A DNA stretch of 49,917 nt from Burkholderiales bacterium (GCA_947508055.1 CANNRR010000007.1:1-49917); one strand, 5' to 3'; positions 1-10,109 are shown, counted from the stretch's first letter. Made by a program: numbers and translations. The notes: a model not told the origin generated them from the sequence alone.

Positions 1-35
1 ATTGCGGGACAGACCTTCAGCTCTGTCCTCAACTG
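1..35. repeat. Intergenic hairpin repeat, copy 1 (downstream of accD)
   Basis: An imperfect inverted repeat (GGGACAGA then TCTGTCC) lies just past the accD stop. It is almost identical to the reverse complement of 14862-14896, with two differences in 35 bases. It belongs to the family also seen at 927-985, 3123-3145 and 10048-10100. There is no U-tract, so it is more likely a mobile or mRNA-processing hairpin than a terminator. Confidence 0.7.
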
Positions 36-36
36 A

Positions 37-909
37 TTAGATGACTGCATCCGCTGGTTGGCGTTGCAACATGGCCAAAGTGCTGGCCACGGTTTTGCGC
101 AGTTCGCGGCGGTCGCAGATCAGGTCGATGGCACCCTTGGTTTGCAGGAATTCTGAGCGCTGGAAGCCGTCGGGCAGGGTGACCCGCACCGTTGACTCAA
201 TGACGCGTGGACCGGCAAAGCCGATCAGCGCCTTGGGCTCGGCCATGACCACATCACCCAGAAAAGCAAAACCGGCACTGACCCCGCCCATAGTCGGGTC
301 GGTCAGCACGCTGATGTAGGGCAGGTTCTTCTTGGCCAGGCGGGTGAGCGCGGCATTGGTTTTGGCCATTTGCATCAGTGAGAGCAGGCCTTCCTGCATG
401 CGGGCACCACCGGTGGCTGTAAAGCATAGGAAGGGGATTTTTTGCTCGATGGCCGATTCCACGCCGCGCACAAAGCGCTCGCCTACTACCGATCCCATGC
501 TGCCGCCCATGAAGTCGAATTCAAAGCAGGCAGCCACCAGGCTGATGCCGTGCACCGCGCCACCCATGACCACCAGTGCATCGGTCTCGCCGGTGTTTTC
601 CAGGGCTTCTTTCAGACGTTCGGGGTACTTGCGGCTGTCCTTGAACTTGAGTGGGTCCACGGGCAGCACTTCCTGCCCGATTTCGAAACGCCCTTCGTTG
701 TCCAGGAACAGGTTGAGCCGGGCGCGCGCGCCGATGCGGTGGTGGTGGCTGCAACTCGGGCAGACGTTCTGGTTCTGCTCCAGATCGGTCTTGTACAGCA
801 CCGTTTCGCAACTCGGGCACTTGATCCACAAGCCCTCAGGGACGCTGCGGCGATCGGCCGGATCGGTCTGTTGAATTTTTGGGGGTAGCAGTTTTTCAAG
901 CCAGCTCAT
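37..909 (-). CDS. accD: Acetyl-CoA carboxylase carboxyltransferase subunit beta
   Basis: This is the beta half of the carboxyltransferase that moves CO2 from carboxybiotin to acetyl-CoA, giving malonyl-CoA for fatty-acid synthesis; it works as AccA2D2 in the cytoplasm. The 290-residue protein begins [12 protein letters not shown] and has the N-terminal zinc finger (CPSC...CPSC, about residues 31-53). A crotonase-type body follows, with the GGARMQEG and GGVSAGFA segments. I chose the ATG at 909 because AAGGTG lies six bases upstream; an in-frame GTG two codons earlier would sit on that ribosome site. It is the last gene of the trpF-trpB-trpA-accD run, the usual betaproteobacterial order, separated from trpA by a hairpin repeat. 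Confidence 0.97.
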   Translation of the reverse strand: MSWLEKLLPPKIQQTDPADRRSVPEGLWIKCPSCETVLYKTDLEQNQNVCPSCSHHHRIGARARLNLFLDNEGRFEIGQEVLPVDPLKFKDSRKYPERLKEALENTGETDALVVMGGAVHGISLVAACFEFDFMGGSMGSVVGERFVRGVESAIEQKIPFLCFTATGGARMQEGLLSLMQMAKTNAALTRLAKKNLPYISVLTDPTMGGVSAGFAFLGDVVMAEPKALIGFAGPRVIESTVRVTLPDGFQRSEFLQTKGAIDLICDRRELRKTVASTLAMLQRQPADAVI

Positions 910-926
910 AGTCACCTTTCAATGTG

Positions 927-985
927 TTGGGGACAGAGCTGGCTCGCTTTGCGTAGCGGCGGTCTGTCCCACAAGGTTTCAGGAT
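927..985. repeat. Intergenic hairpin repeat, copy 2 (trpA-accD)
   Basis: The arms GGGGACAGA (from 929) and TCTGTCCC (963-970) can form a stem around a variable loop of about 25 bases. The flanks (GTTGG on the left, AAGG-TTCA on the right) match copy 4 at 10048-10100, where the arms read GGTCAGA/TCTGACC. It fills almost the whole trpA-accD spacer. Confidence 0.7.
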
Positions 986-989
986 GCGA

Positions 990-1811
990 TTATGAATCCA
1001 AAGCGGTCCGGATTTCTTGCAGGAAGTTCTGGGCTGTTCTGGCCACCTGTTCCCGGCTCTGATTTTCAATCAACTGGATGATCTTGCTGCCAATCACGAC
1101 GGCATCGGCGACCTTTGAAATGGTCTTGGCAGTCTCCGCATCGCGGATGCCAAAACCCACACCCACCGGTACGCTGATGTGCTGGCGGATGCGCGGCAGC
1201 ATGGCTTCCACGGCACCGGTATCCAGTGACCCAGACCCCGTCACCCCCTTGAGCGACACGTAGTACACATAACCGCTGGCCACGCGCGCCACCTGCTCCA
1301 TGCGCGCCTCGGTGCTGGTGGGGGCCAGCAGGAAGATCAGGTCCATGTTGTGGGCGCGCAGGTCGGCTGCGAACACTTCACATTCTTCAGGCGGGTAGTC
1401 GACGATCAGCACACCATCCACGCCAGCCGCCGCCGCATCCTGGACGAATGCGCTGGCGACACCCGGCGCTGCGTGCTTCTGGTCGTAACGCTCGACCGGG
1501 TTGGCGTAGCCCATCAGTACCACCGGGGTGCTATCGTTCTTGGAGCGGAACACGCGCACCATGTCTAGCACCTGGGCCAATCCGATACCAAAAGACAAGG
1601 CCTTGTCACCGGCTTTCTGGATGACCGGGCCGTCGGCGCTGGGGTCGGAAAAAGGCACGCCCAACTCGATCACGTCAGCGCCACCGGCCACCATGGCGTG
1701 CATGAGTTCGGGCGTGACGTCAGCAAACGGGTAGCCTGCCGTCACGAAGGGGATGAGAGCCTTGCGCCCTTGGGCAGCAAGGGTTTGAAAGGTGGTGTCG
1801 ATTCGACTCAT
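990..1811 (-). CDS. trpA: Tryptophan synthase alpha subunit
   Basis: It cleaves indole-3-glycerol phosphate to indole and glyceraldehyde-3-phosphate, and indole is channelled to TrpB in the alpha2beta2 complex. The 273-residue TIM barrel is full length. The catalytic glutamate sits in [11 protein letters not shown] near residue 50 and the catalytic aspartate in the following PSADGPVIQ segment. The phosphate-binding loops are visible ([11 protein letters not shown] and the VPVGVGFGI strand). It follows trpB by 20 bases, so the two are probably co-transcribed and made in equal amounts. Confidence 0.97.
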   Translation of the reverse strand: MSRIDTTFQTLAAQGRKALIPFVTAGYPFADVTPELMHAMVAGGADVIELGVPFSDPSADGPVIQKAGDKALSFGIGLAQVLDMVRVFRSKNDSTPVVLMGYANPVERYDQKHAAPGVASAFVQDAAAAGVDGVLIVDYPPEECEVFAADLRAHNMDLIFLLAPTSTEARMEQVARVASGYVYYVSLKGVTGSGSLDTGAVEAMLPRIRQHISVPVGVGFGIRDAETAKTISKVADAVVIGSKIIQLIENQSREQVARTAQNFLQEIRTALDS

Positions 1812-1831
1812 GCTATTACTTTCGTAGCTGC

Positions 1832-3118
1832 TTACGCACGTTTCACGGGGGCTGCGACTATATTTCCCTTAACCGATTGTCCGGTGCAACTGGGTCGGCA
1901 GAAAAACTCGCCGTTGCTGAGGTCGGCCACGGTACCAATATCCTTGTCGCCGCGCCCCGACAGGTTCACCAGGATGGATTGGTCGGGTCGCATGTTCTTG
2001 GCCAGTTGCATTGCGTAGGCCACGGCGTGGCTCGATTCCAGCGCCGGGATGATGCCCTCGGTGCGGCACAGGTAGTGGAAAGCGTCCAGCGCTTCCTTGT
2101 CGGTGATGCCGACGTACTCGGCGCGGCCCATGTCGTGCAGAAACGCGTGCTCCGGGCCGACGCCGGGGTAGTCCAGCCCGGCGCTGATGCTGTGGGTCTC
2201 GGTGACCTGGCCGTTGTCGTCCTGTAGCACATAGGTGCGGTTGCCATGCAGCACGCCGGGGCTGCCGCGCTGAATGCTGGCCGAGTGTTTGCCGCTGTCC
2301 ATGCCTTCGCCGGCTGCCTCCACGCCGATCAGGCGGGTTTTTTCGTGCGGGATGTAGGGGTGGAAGATGCCCATTGCGTTCGAGCCGCCACCGACGCAGG
2401 CAATCACCGCATCGGGCTGTTCCGTCTTGCAGCCAGCCACCTTCAGCATCTCAGGCATTTGCACCAGGCATTCTTCACCGATCACGCTCTGGAAGTCGCG
2501 CACCATCATCGGGTAGGGGTGGGGGCCGGCTACGGTGCCGATGATGTAGAAGGTGTTGTCCACATTGGCGACCCAGTCGCGCATGGCCTCATTCAGCGCG
2601 TCTTTGAGCGTTTTGCTGCCACTGGTCACCGGCACCACCGTGGCACCTAGCAGTTTCATGCGGTAGACATTGGGGCTTTGACGCTTCACGTCTTCGCTGC
2701 CCATGTAGACCACGCATTCAAGCCCATAGCGGGCACAGATGGTGGCGGTGGCGACACCGTGCTGGCCGGCGCCGGTTTCGGCAATCACACGCGGCTTACC
2801 CATGCGCTTGGCGAGCATGGCCTGGCCGATGGTGTTGTTGATCTTGTGGGCACCGGTGTGGTTCAGGTCTTCGCGCTTCAAAAATATCTGCGCTCCACCC
2901 ATTTCGCGGCTCATGCGGGCGGCGTGGTAGACCGGGGAAGGGCGGCCGACGAAATGGGCCAACTCCGACTTGAATTCGGCGATGAAGGGCGGATCAAACT
3001 GGTACTTGGCGTAAGCGTCTTTCAGCTCGTTGATAGCGTGGGTCAAGGTCTCGGAGACAAAGCTGCCGCCGTATTTGCCAAAGTGTCCGGAGGCGTCCGG
3101 TTGTTGGTAGTCGTACAT
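1832..3118 (-). CDS. trpB: Tryptophan synthase beta subunit
   Basis: This PLP enzyme condenses indole with L-serine to give L-tryptophan. The protein has 428 residues. The PLP lysine is in the conserved HTGAHKINN motif (about residue 100) and the phosphate-binding loop is GGGSNAMG. The frame is open for eight more codons back to a TTG, but those codons lie inside the GGTCTGTCCCGCAA half-repeat. The family begins close to MYDYQQPD, so I use the ATG at 3118. No strong Shine-Dalgarno sequence is visible. It is between trpF and trpA in the same transcript direction. Confidence 0.96.
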   Translation of the reverse strand: MYDYQQPDASGHFGKYGGSFVSETLTHAINELKDAYAKYQFDPPFIAEFKSELAHFVGRPSPVYHAARMSREMGGAQIFLKREDLNHTGAHKINNTIGQAMLAKRMGKPRVIAETGAGQHGVATATICARYGLECVVYMGSEDVKRQSPNVYRMKLLGATVVPVTSGSKTLKDALNEAMRDWVANVDNTFYIIGTVAGPHPYPMMVRDFQSVIGEECLVQMPEMLKVAGCKTEQPDAVIACVGGGSNAMGIFHPYIPHEKTRLIGVEAAGEGMDSGKHSASIQRGSPGVLHGNRTYVLQDDNGQVTETHSISAGLDYPGVGPEHAFLHDMGRAEYVGITDKEALDAFHYLCRTEGIIPALESSHAVAYAMQLAKNMRPDQSILVNLSGRGDKDIGTVADLSNGEFFCRPSCTGQSVKGNIVAAPVKRA

Positions 3119-3122
3119 AAGG

Positions 3123-3145
3123 TGCTGCGGTCTGTCCCGCAAGGG
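3123..3145. repeat. Half copy of the hairpin repeat (trpF-trpB)
   Basis: GCGGTCTGTCCCGCAAGG matches the right arm of the GGGACAGA/TCTGTCCC family, but no left arm lies within the 39-base spacer. It looks like a degenerate or half element. Confidence 0.5.
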
Positions 3146-3157
3146 TTTTAGTTAGTT

Positions 3158-3952
3158 TCAGTAGGGGCTATCCGCTGCGCGCACGACGGCAACGAACTGG
3201 GAAATTTTCTCGGGATCTTTGATGCCCTTGAGGGGCTTTCCCTGAGCGTCTACGGCTTCCACGCCGGAGCTCACGTCCACGGCCAGCGATCTACAGCGTG
3301 GCCGTACCTGTGCGATTGCGTCGCCCACGTTTGCAGGTGTGAGTCCACCACTCAAGACGAGGTGAGCGTTGACGTTTGGAGGAAGCAGTGACCAATTGAA
3401 TGTTTTCCCACCGCCGCCAAACCCGTCGACATGGGCGTCGAGCAGGATGGCCTGGGCGTTTGAATAATCTTGGGCAAATTGTACGAGGTCAAAGTCCCGA
3501 GCGCCTTCGTCCAGGGGAATACGGGCGGCGCGCAGCCAGGCTCGGCTGTTGTTCAGAGTTGCAGTAGCGCACTCCTGGGCCGTTTCATCACCATGAAATT
3601 GGACGGCAGCCCCCGGAATCATTGCGCAGGCAGCTATGATTTCAGTAGCGGGTGCGTTGACAAACAACAGCACCGGGGTGATGAAGGGCGGTAGGCGCCT
3701 GGCGAGTTCGGCCGCGCGCTCAACTCTGACAGCGCGTTCGCTTGGGGCATACAACACAAAGCCGATTGCATCCACGCCTGCCGCGACCGCCGCGTCAACG
3801 TCCTGTTCGCGGGTCAGTCCGCAGATTTTGATTCGGGTCCGCGCAAGCGTGGGGGTAGTCAATCCGCCGCCGGGCCGCCCCAAGGCGGATTGGGCCCCCT
3901 CGGGGGGCAGCGCAGCAGACGAAGTCGCAAGCGTGGGGGCAATATCTTTCAT
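3158..3952 (-). CDS. trpF: Phosphoribosylanthranilate isomerase, with repeat-derived N-terminus
   Basis: It performs the Amadori rearrangement of N-(5-phosphoribosyl)anthranilate, the third step of tryptophan synthesis. The (beta/alpha)8 body starts at RIKICGLT (catalytic Cys) and contains the catalytic Asp in LLDAHVDGFGG and the phosphate loop LSGGLTPANV. TrpF is usually about 200-220 residues; this frame gives 264. The extra N-terminal stretch of about 40 residues is encoded by the GC-rich dispersed repeat at 3872-3940. The ATG at 3952 overlaps the truA stop as ATGA, which favours it by translational coupling. A TTG at 3862, nearer the conserved core, is the alternative. Which start is used is open. 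Confidence 0.93.
   Translation of the reverse strand: MKDIAPTLATSSAALPPEGAQSALGRPGGGLTTPTLARTRIKICGLTREQDVDAAVAAGVDAIGFVLYAPSERAVRVERAAELARRLPPFITPVLLFVNAPATEIIAACAMIPGAAVQFHGDETAQECATATLNNSRAWLRAARIPLDEGARDFDLVQFAQDYSNAQAILLDAHVDGFGGGGKTFNWSLLPPNVNAHLVLSGGLTPANVGDAIAQVRPRCRSLAVDVSSGVEAVDAQGKPLKGIKDPEKISQFVAVVRAADSPY
3872..3940. repeat. GC-rich dispersed repeat inside the trpF 5' coding region
   Basis: On the plus strand the order of blocks is GGGCCGCCCCAAG, then GGGCCCCCTCGGGGGGCAGCG, then GTCGCAAGCGTGGGGGC. The same blocks occur twice at 19682-19834 and once, degenerate, at 14069-14137. Part of the right end (CGCAAGCGTGGGGG) is duplicated at 3842-3855, so the insert is flanked by a short direct repeat. 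It is read through in frame as the N-terminus of TrpF. Confidence 0.8.
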
Positions 3953-4731
3953 GGAAGGGCATCATACGCAGGCGTGCGCTCTGGCATGCCCCAGTGGGCG
4001 TCGTAGCGGGGCCCCAGAAAATACAGACCATCGGGTGCGAAGGTGGGGGCAGCGGTCTTGCGGTCGCGGGTGGTAAGCACTTCCAGTATCCATTCGGGTG
4101 ACTTCTTGCCCTGACCGATTTGGATCAGGCAGCCCATGATGTTGCGGATCATGTGGTGCAAAAAGGCATTTGCCTCGAATTCGATGCGCCAGTAGGCGCC
4201 GCGCTTGTGCAGGTCAATTGCAAGCATGTTTTTGATGGGACTTAACGCTTGGCACTGGGACGCGCGGAACGAGGTGAAATCGTGTTCGCCCAATAGGTAG
4301 TTGGCGGCTTGCCGCATGGCCGCTTCATCGAGCGGTCGAAACGACCAACCGACTCGCCCAGCGTCGATGCTGGGCCGCACGGGAGCCTCCAGCAGCACAT
4401 AAGCGTAGCGCCGTGATGTGGCGCAGGCACGGCAGTGAAAGGCGTCGGGAGTGTTGATGGCCCACTGGACCGCGATGTCCCGTGGCAGACAGGCGTTGGT
4501 ACCGCGAACCCAGGAGTGCGTGTCGCGTTCGCGATCAGTGTCAAAGTGGACCACTTGCATCAGGGCGTGCACCCCGGAGTCGGTGCGCCCGGCACACAGT
4601 GTGGAGACGCGCTGGGCGGTGAATTGGGTCAGTGCCTTTTCGAGCTTGTCCTGAACCGTCAGACCCGAGCTCTGGCTCTGCCAGCCCTGGTAGGCTTGCC
4701 CGTTGTAGCTCAGGCCAAGTGCAATCCTCAC
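3949..4731 (-). CDS. truA: tRNA pseudouridine(38-40) synthase
   Basis: TruA isomerises U38-U40 in the anticodon stem of many tRNAs. The 260-residue protein begins MRIALGLSYNG from a GTG codon at 4731. It carries the catalytic aspartate in the family motif CAGRTDSGVHA (about residues 46-56) and the later HHMIRNIMG segment. It lies between fimV (46 bases upstream) and trpF (4-base overlap), the usual betaproteobacterial setting. There is no clear Shine-Dalgarno sequence before the GTG. Confidence 0.95.
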   Translation of the reverse strand: MRIALGLSYNGQAYQGWQSQSSGLTVQDKLEKALTQFTAQRVSTLCAGRTDSGVHALMQVVHFDTDRERDTHSWVRGTNACLPRDIAVQWAINTPDAFHCRACATSRRYAYVLLEAPVRPSIDAGRVGWSFRPLDEAAMRQAANYLLGEHDFTSFRASQCQALSPIKNMLAIDLHKRGAYWRIEFEANAFLHHMIRNIMGCLIQIGQGKKSPEWILEVLTTRDRKTAAPTFAPDGLYFLGPRYDAHWGMPERTPAYDALP

Positions 4732-4777
4732 TTCGCTGTCAAGCCTGCATCAACGCCAAACGCACCGGCGCTCGCGT

Positions 4778-7363
4778 TTAGCTGAGGTTGGCCAGTGCGC
4801 GTTGTGCCTTGGCGCGCAGGTCGCCAGTGGACTCGGCCACGACTTCCTCGATAAGCGCCCGGGCACCATCTTCGTCACCGATCGAGACAAACTCTTCGGC
4901 CAGTGAGAGCTTGGTTTCGAGTGGGTCTTCGCCGATGCTGTCGGGTGCTTCGGTGGGTTTCTCCACCGGCGGCTCCAAATCCAGGGACAAGGAACCCAAG
5001 TCAAACTCAAGCATGCCAGAGTCGTGCACGGGTGCAGGTGACCCTGTCGCCTCTATTGGCATGGTTGCATCGGCGTCGAAGTCAGGCAGATCATGCAGGC
5101 CGCCGTCGTCAAGCTTGAGGCCGTCCATCGAGAGGGAAACATCGGGCGCAGAGGCAGGCTCTTCAGGTGCAGGGGTGGGACCTGGCGCGGACACTTCGTC
5201 CGGAAGATCAAAGTCCATGTCCAAGGGACTGTTTAGGTCGATCGTTGAGGCTTGGACAGGCTGTTCAGCTGCCGGGGTGCTGATCAGCGGCTCGCTGATC
5301 GCACTGGCCGGTTCTTCGTCGAGGGAAAAGTCCAAATCCAGATCGAGATCAACGCCCGAGACGGATTCACCCAACTCTGCACTGGCGGATTGTGCAACCG
5401 TGCTGCCAAAGTCGGGGGCGGGCACGGCCGCAGTCGGTTGGGTTCCAAGGCTTGATGGCGAACCGCCAGCTTGGTACAACGGATTGTTTGGGTCAAAGGC
5501 AATACCCATTTCGCATATGCGGGTCCAGTCGGGGCTGCTATTACCGGTCAGCGCGTAAGCCTGTATGGCCGTGGCTTCGAAATTCTTGGCATCGCGTCGC
5601 TTTGCGAATATTTCCAGTAGTTTGGTGTGAATGGCCAGGCGTCCTGGGTTTGTTTGAACCGCTTCGCGCAGAATTTCCTCCGCCTGCAGATCGCGTCCGT
5701 AGGCCAGGTAGACATCTGCCTCCGCAACCGGGTCGACATCATCCGCTGCGTCGAGCTGACTTGCCGAATAAACCATGGAAGAACCAGTGGCCGGGCTCTC
5801 GTTGTTGGTGTCGACCCGTTGGCCGCCACTTGCGCCAAAGAATGAATCGGGCTGAAGTCGACTTTCCAGGAAAGAACTGTCCATGTGAGACTGATTCTTT
5901 TTATTCTGGCGGTTGCGCCAGAAAGCAAACCCGGCCAATAGCGCTAGCAAGCCACCGGCACCAGCCGGCAACAACGGGTCTTCAAGCAATTCGTCAATAA
6001 ACCCGGGTGGCTCGACAGGCTCTGGTACCGGTAACGCTGCAACTTTGGGTTTGACAGGGGTGGAAGCCGCTGTGGATGCCGGCATTGTCGGCGCAGACGT
6101 TGCAGATACCGGGGGTAATACCGGTTTCAATGGTGCTGCGGGCGCAACAGTAACAGGTACTGCGAGTATGGCGGCTGATGCCGGTTTCTGCTGTGATGCG
6201 GCTATGGCGGGGGCGGGCGGGGGCGCTGCAACCGAAGTTGTCCCCAATTTTTTCAAGTCACTGATGTTCTTGGCAATCTCGGCGGCGCGGCTCGCTGCGT
6301 CCTTGTCGGCACGTTCCTTGGCGATCTTGGCATCACCTGCCGAGGACTGAATGGAACCCTTGGAAAGCGTCAGCTTGTCAGGGGCGACAGTGGCAGACTT
6401 TTTGTCTTCTACCTTGGTGTCAATTGCACCGGTCGTTTTTCGACTGGCAGGGCCGACGGTAGCAACCGGCGCGTTCGAGGCCAGATTGCGACGGAATTCA
6501 TTGAAATCCTTGCTCTGTGCGATTACCGTTTGTGTCGCCTCCGCAGTTGACAGGGTCTTGGCTTGCTCTGCGGTCGGCACATCCAGTACCGCGCCAGCCC
6601 GAATCCGATTGATGTTGTTGTGGATAAAGGCATCCGGGTTGGCACGAATCAGAGCGACCAGCATTTGATCCAGTGACACACCAGAGGCTTTGGTGTTAGC
6701 AGCGATTTTGCTGGCAGTGTCACCTGTTTTGACGACCACACGGTTGGCATCGCTCGGTTGGACGGCTGGTGGCACTTTGGCTGGTGCGGAGGGCTTTCCC
6801 GCAACTGCTGGTTTGAGCGGTGTTGCCGCCCGTGGCGGTTCTGTTGTTGTAGCGGTAGCAGGTGTTTTGGCTATCGTGTTTGTAGCAGGAGTCGGCGCAA
6901 CATTGATTTGTGCCAGCGTAGGCGCAGTCGGTGCTGACTTGCGCAACACTGGCGGGTCAAACAACATGGTGTAGTCGCGCAGGATCCGACCAGACGACCA
7001 ACTGGCTTCGATAATCATGTCGACAAATGGGTCGTTGATCGCGCGGTCGCTGCTCAGGCGAATATAGGCCCGACCGTCGGGGCGTCGCAGTAGTGTGGCC
7101 TGCAAGCTTGACATGGCGGGGTTGTATTCCAGCCCAGCCGCAGCGAAAGCATCCGCGGTGGCGGTGTTGGCTTTCAGCGATGCGGCCTCTTCGGCATTGA
7201 TTTCCGGGACGTCGATTTCGGCGCGCAGTGGTTCGCCCAGTGCCGATTGGACCGTGATACGGCCCAAAGACAAGGCCAAAGCCGCAGTTGTGGATAGGCC
7301 CAGAAGCGCAACGGCAGCAGCAGCTACAGCAGTCTTCTGCCAGCGATGTGACTTAGCAATCAA
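4778..7363 (-). CDS. fimV: FimV/HubP-type polar landmark protein with LysM domain
   Basis: This is a large inner-membrane protein that binds peptidoglycan through LysM and organises the cell pole and type IV pili or motility in relatives such as Pseudomonas FimV. The 861 residues read as follows. A signal peptide covers about 1-30, followed by the conserved FimV N-domain (LGRITVQSALGEPLRAEI). A LysM segment lies around 210-265 (KTGDTASKIAANTK). A long Ala/Pro-rich linker follows, with one membrane span near 465-485 (LLPAGAGGLLALLAGFAFW). The cytoplasmic part has a helical TPR-like segment (YLAYGRDLQAEEILREAV), is Asp/Leu-rich, and ends in the FimV C-terminal motif (DPLETKLSLAEEF). The family and layout are clear; the exact role here is inferred. 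Confidence 0.93.
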   Translation of the reverse strand: MIAKSHRWQKTAVAAAAVALLGLSTTAALALSLGRITVQSALGEPLRAEIDVPEINAEEAASLKANTATADAFAAAGLEYNPAMSSLQATLLRRPDGRAYIRLSSDRAINDPFVDMIIEASWSSGRILRDYTMLFDPPVLRKSAPTAPTLAQINVAPTPATNTIAKTPATATTTEPPRAATPLKPAVAGKPSAPAKVPPAVQPSDANRVVVKTGDTASKIAANTKASGVSLDQMLVALIRANPDAFIHNNINRIRAGAVLDVPTAEQAKTLSTAEATQTVIAQSKDFNEFRRNLASNAPVATVGPASRKTTGAIDTKVEDKKSATVAPDKLTLSKGSIQSSAGDAKIAKERADKDAASRAAEIAKNISDLKKLGTTSVAAPPPAPAIAASQQKPASAAILAVPVTVAPAAPLKPVLPPVSATSAPTMPASTAASTPVKPKVAALPVPEPVEPPGFIDELLEDPLLPAGAGGLLALLAGFAFWRNRQNKKNQSHMDSSFLESRLQPDSFFGASGGQRVDTNNESPATGSSMVYSASQLDAADDVDPVAEADVYLAYGRDLQAEEILREAVQTNPGRLAIHTKLLEIFAKRRDAKNFEATAIQAYALTGNSSPDWTRICEMGIAFDPNNPLYQAGGSPSSLGTQPTAAVPAPDFGSTVAQSASAELGESVSGVDLDLDLDFSLDEEPASAISEPLISTPAAEQPVQASTIDLNSPLDMDFDLPDEVSAPGPTPAPEEPASAPDVSLSMDGLKLDDGGLHDLPDFDADATMPIEATGSPAPVHDSGMLEFDLGSLSLDLEPPVEKPTEAPDSIGEDPLETKLSLAEEFVSIGDEDGARALIEEVVAESTGDLRAKAQRALANLS

Positions 7364-7449
7364 TTTATATGCCTCCGGTGCTGCTCACGCGAGCGGCAAT
7401 TACTATGCTTTTTGCGGGTAGAAACCCCGACCTTCAAAATCTAAAAAGT

Positions 7450-7478
7450 ACCATAACATCAATGTCTTAGCCTGACAA
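7450..7478 (-). promoter_or_regulatory. Candidate sigma70 promoter for fimV
   Basis: On the minus strand TTGTCA (7473-7478) is followed after 17 bases by TATGGT (7450-7455), about 85 bases before the fimV start. An inverted repeat CTTAGC/GCTAAG spans the -35 at 7466-7484. The rest of the 235-base asd-fimV spacer holds no gene that I can support. Confidence 0.5.
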
Positions 7479-7598
7479 GCTAAGAAAGCGCTTAACTTTG
7501 TAAGCAATTCCCGCCGCCCACCATCTTGCCCTTGATTTGTTGCCTGTCGACAACGACATGGGAGTGTAATCGGCTCGAAGCTCCGAAGGTATTCTTAA

Positions 7599-8735
7599 TT
7601 AAGCTGCTAGCAAAATCCGTAGCATCCGGCGCAATGGCTCCGCGGCTCCCCAGAGCAATTGATCGCCAATTGTGAAGGCTCCCACATACTGCGGACCCAT
7701 TGCCAGTTTGCGTACCCTGCCGACCGGAATCGTCATGGTTCCGGTCACCGCCACCGGTGTCAGGTCGCGAATTGTGGCCTCGCGGGTGTTCGAGACAACC
7801 TTGACCCACTGGTTGTCGGCGGCGATCATGGCTTCCAGGTCGGCCACCGGCACATCCTTGTTCAGCTTGAAGGTCAATGCCTGGCTGTGGCAGCGCATCG
7901 CGCCTACACGGACGCAGAAACCATCCACAGGAATCGCGGGAGCACTGAAGCCTTCGCCCATACCCATAATCTTATTGGTTTCCGCCATGCCCTTCCACTC
8001 TTCCTTGGACATGCCATTGCCCAAGTCCTTGTCGATCCAGGGAATCAGCGAGCCACCTAAAGGTACACCGAAGTTCGCGGTTTCCACACTGGTCAGGGCA
8101 CGTTGCTTGGCGATGACCTTGCGGTCGATTTCGAGGATCGCGCTCTTGGGGTCGTCCAACAGGGCCTTTACTTCCGCGTTGAGCGTGCCGTACTGGGTCA
8201 GAAGCTCGCGCATGTGCTGCGCGCCGCCGCCTGAGGCTGCCTGATAGGTTTGGGTGCTCATCCACTCCACCAGACCGGCCTTGTACAGCGCGCCCACGCC
8301 CATCAGCATGCAACTCACGGTGCAGTTTCCACCAATCCAGTTCTTACCACCCTTGGACAGCGCATTCTGGATGACTGGCATGTTGACCGGGTCCAGGATG
8401 ATAACTGCGTTTTTTTCCATTCGCAGCGTGGAGGCGGCGTCGATCCAGTGGCCGCTCCAACCGGCGGCCCGCAGTTTGGGGAACACGTCAGTGGTGTAGT
8501 CGCCACCCTGGCAACTGATGATGATGTCGCAGCGCTTGAGCGCGTCGATGTTGAACGCATCCTGCAAGGTGGTTTCGTTCTTGGCTTGTGCGGGGGCCTT
8601 TCCGCCGGAGTTGGAGGTAGAGAAGAAAACAGGCTCGATCAGAGCGAAGTCGCCTTCGGTTTCCATGCGGTCCATCAGAACCGATCCGACCATGCCGCGC
8701 CAACCGACGAGGCCTACGAGATTACCTACCTTCAT
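7599..8735 (-). CDS. asd: Aspartate-semialdehyde dehydrogenase
   Basis: It reduces beta-aspartyl phosphate to aspartate semialdehyde with NADPH, the branch point to lysine/diaminopimelate, threonine and methionine. The 378 residues include the Rossmann start [11 protein letters not shown] and the catalytic cysteine in [10 protein letters not shown] (about residue 136). [11 protein letters not shown] follows, and the substrate histidine is in the [10 protein letters not shown] segment. This is the gammaproteobacteria-type (E. coli-like) length and motif set. AAGGGCAATGTC before ATG supplies the ribosome site. It lies downstream of leuB in the conserved leuB-asd-fimV order. Confidence 0.96.
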   Translation of the reverse strand: MKVGNLVGLVGWRGMVGSVLMDRMETEGDFALIEPVFFSTSNSGGKAPAQAKNETTLQDAFNIDALKRCDIIISCQGGDYTTDVFPKLRAAGWSGHWIDAASTLRMEKNAVIILDPVNMPVIQNALSKGGKNWIGGNCTVSCMLMGVGALYKAGLVEWMSTQTYQAASGGGAQHMRELLTQYGTLNAEVKALLDDPKSAILEIDRKVIAKQRALTSVETANFGVPLGGSLIPWIDKDLGNGMSKEEWKGMAETNKIMGMGEGFSAPAIPVDGFCVRVGAMRCHSQALTFKLNKDVPVADLEAMIAADNQWVKVVSNTREATIRDLTPVAVTGTMTIPVGRVRKLAMGPQYVGAFTIGDQLLWGAAEPLRRMLRILLAA

Positions 8736-8824
8736 GACATTGCCCTTTCAGAAAAATTCAACAAACAAGAATTTGATCTGCCCGGCTCGTCTAGCCGGAA
8801 GGGGCGCGAACGAGACGGGCTCAG

Positions 8825-8941
8825 TTAGCCTTTAATGGTTGTCGTCTTGGTGGTCGAAGGCATCGCCGACGACACACTGGCCCACGCGCCTGTGCCACCG
8901 CAGAAGGGCAGCATCAGAGAAACGGAGCGTTTGATTTGCAT
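8825..8941 (-). CDS. Possible 38-residue exported peptide between leuB and asd
   Basis: A short frame starts MQIKRSVSLM, has a hydrophobic middle and an Ala-Trp-Ala-Ser stretch resembling a signal-peptidase site, and ends TTTIKG. AGG lies four bases before the ATG. It sits in the only sizeable gap between leuB and asd. I recognise no family. The composition is compatible with a tiny secreted peptide, but also with chance in 230 bases of spacer. Confidence 0.3.
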   Translation of the reverse strand: MQIKRSVSLMLPFCGGTGAWASVSSAMPSTTKTTTIKG

Positions 8942-8963
8942 GGCCTGATTGTAAGCGCGACGC

Positions 8964-10031
8964 TTACAGGACCTTGACGACGGCGTCGCCCATCTCGCGC
9001 GTGCTGACACGGGTGGTCCCATCACTGTAGATGTCGGCGGTCCGCAGTCCCTGTGCCAGCACTTTTTGCACGGCGGCTTCGATGCGTAAGGCAGAGGCCT
9101 CCTGGTTCAGGCTGAAGCGCAGCATCATCGCGGCACTCAGAATGGTCGCCAGCGGGTTGGCGATGCCCTTGCCGGCAATATCGGGCGCGCTGCCATGGCT
9201 GGGCTCGTACAGACCCTGGTTGCTCGCATTCAGGCTGGCGGATGGGAGCATGCCAATGGAGCCGGTCAGCATGGAGGCTTCGTCCGACAGAATGTCGCCG
9301 AACATGTTGCCAGTCACGACTACGTCAAAACGCTTGGGCGCCTTGACCAGTTGCATGGCCGCGTTGTCGACGTACATGTGGTCCAGTTCCACGTCGGGGT
9401 ACTGCAGTCCGACCTCGGTTACTACGTCCTTCCAGAACTGGAAGGTTTCCAGCACATTGGCCTTGTCCACGCTGGTTACGCGTTTGCTGCGCTTTCGGGC
9501 AGCCTGAAAAGCTACATGGGCAATGCGCTCGATCTCGGGACGGCTGTAGCGCATGGTGTCGAAGGCTTCCTCGGCGCCAGGGAAGTGACCGTCGGTGGCA
9601 GTGCGGCGGCCACGCGGCTGGCCAAAGTAGATGTCGCCTGTCAGTTCACGGATGATCAGGATATCCAGGCCCGAGATCAACTCGGGTTTGAGGCTGGAGG
9701 CGCCCACCAGTTGCTCATAGCAAATGGCAGGGCGAAAGTTGGCGAACAACCCCAGGTTTTTGCGCAGACCCAGTATGGCCTGCTCGGGACGCAGGGGTCG
9801 GTCCAACTTGTCGTATTTCCAGTCGCCTACGGCACCGAACAGTATCGCGTCGGACTCTTTGGCCAGTTTGAGCGTGGCTTCCGGCAGCGGGTGTCCGTAC
9901 GCCTCGTAGGCGGCACCACCGACTAGGGCAGTTTCCATTTCCAGGGGCAGACCCAGCACATTCAAGACCTTGACGGCCTCGGCCACAATTTCGGTTCCGA
10001 TGCCGTCACCTGGCAGTACTGCGATTTTCAT
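8964..10031 (-). CDS. leuB: 3-Isopropylmalate dehydrogenase
   Basis: It oxidatively decarboxylates 3-isopropylmalate to 2-oxoisocaproate with NAD+, the last leucine-specific step before transamination. The 355 residues contain the start [12 protein letters not shown] and the [14 protein letters not shown] signature. The Mg2+/substrate lysine and aspartates are in SVDKANVLE and in [14 protein letters not shown]. The NAD-binding [18 protein letters not shown] is also present. It follows leuD with a 78-base spacer holding a hairpin repeat. Confidence 0.97.
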   Translation of the reverse strand: MKIAVLPGDGIGTEIVAEAVKVLNVLGLPLEMETALVGGAAYEAYGHPLPEATLKLAKESDAILFGAVGDWKYDKLDRPLRPEQAILGLRKNLGLFANFRPAICYEQLVGASSLKPELISGLDILIIRELTGDIYFGQPRGRRTATDGHFPGAEEAFDTMRYSRPEIERIAHVAFQAARKRSKRVTSVDKANVLETFQFWKDVVTEVGLQYPDVELDHMYVDNAAMQLVKAPKRFDVVVTGNMFGDILSDEASMLTGSIGMLPSASLNASNQGLYEPSHGSAPDIAGKGIANPLATILSAAMMLRFSLNQEASALRIEAAVQKVLAQGLRTADIYSDGTTRVSTREMGDAVVKVL

Positions 10032-10047
10032 TTCAGATTTCCATAAT

Positions 10048-10100
10048 CAGTTGGGGTCAGAACACACCGCTTGCGCGAGTGGTCTGACCGCCAAGGCTTC
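10048..10100. repeat. Intergenic hairpin repeat, copy 4 (leuD-leuB)
   Basis: GGTCAGA (10055-10061) pairs with TCTGACC (10083-10089). The flanks AGTTGGGG and CCAAGGCTTCA match copy 2 near trpA, but both arms carry a complementary change (A to T and T to A), which keeps the stem. This is the best evidence that the folded form is what selection preserves. Confidence 0.65.
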
Positions 10101-10109
10101 ACTATTTGC

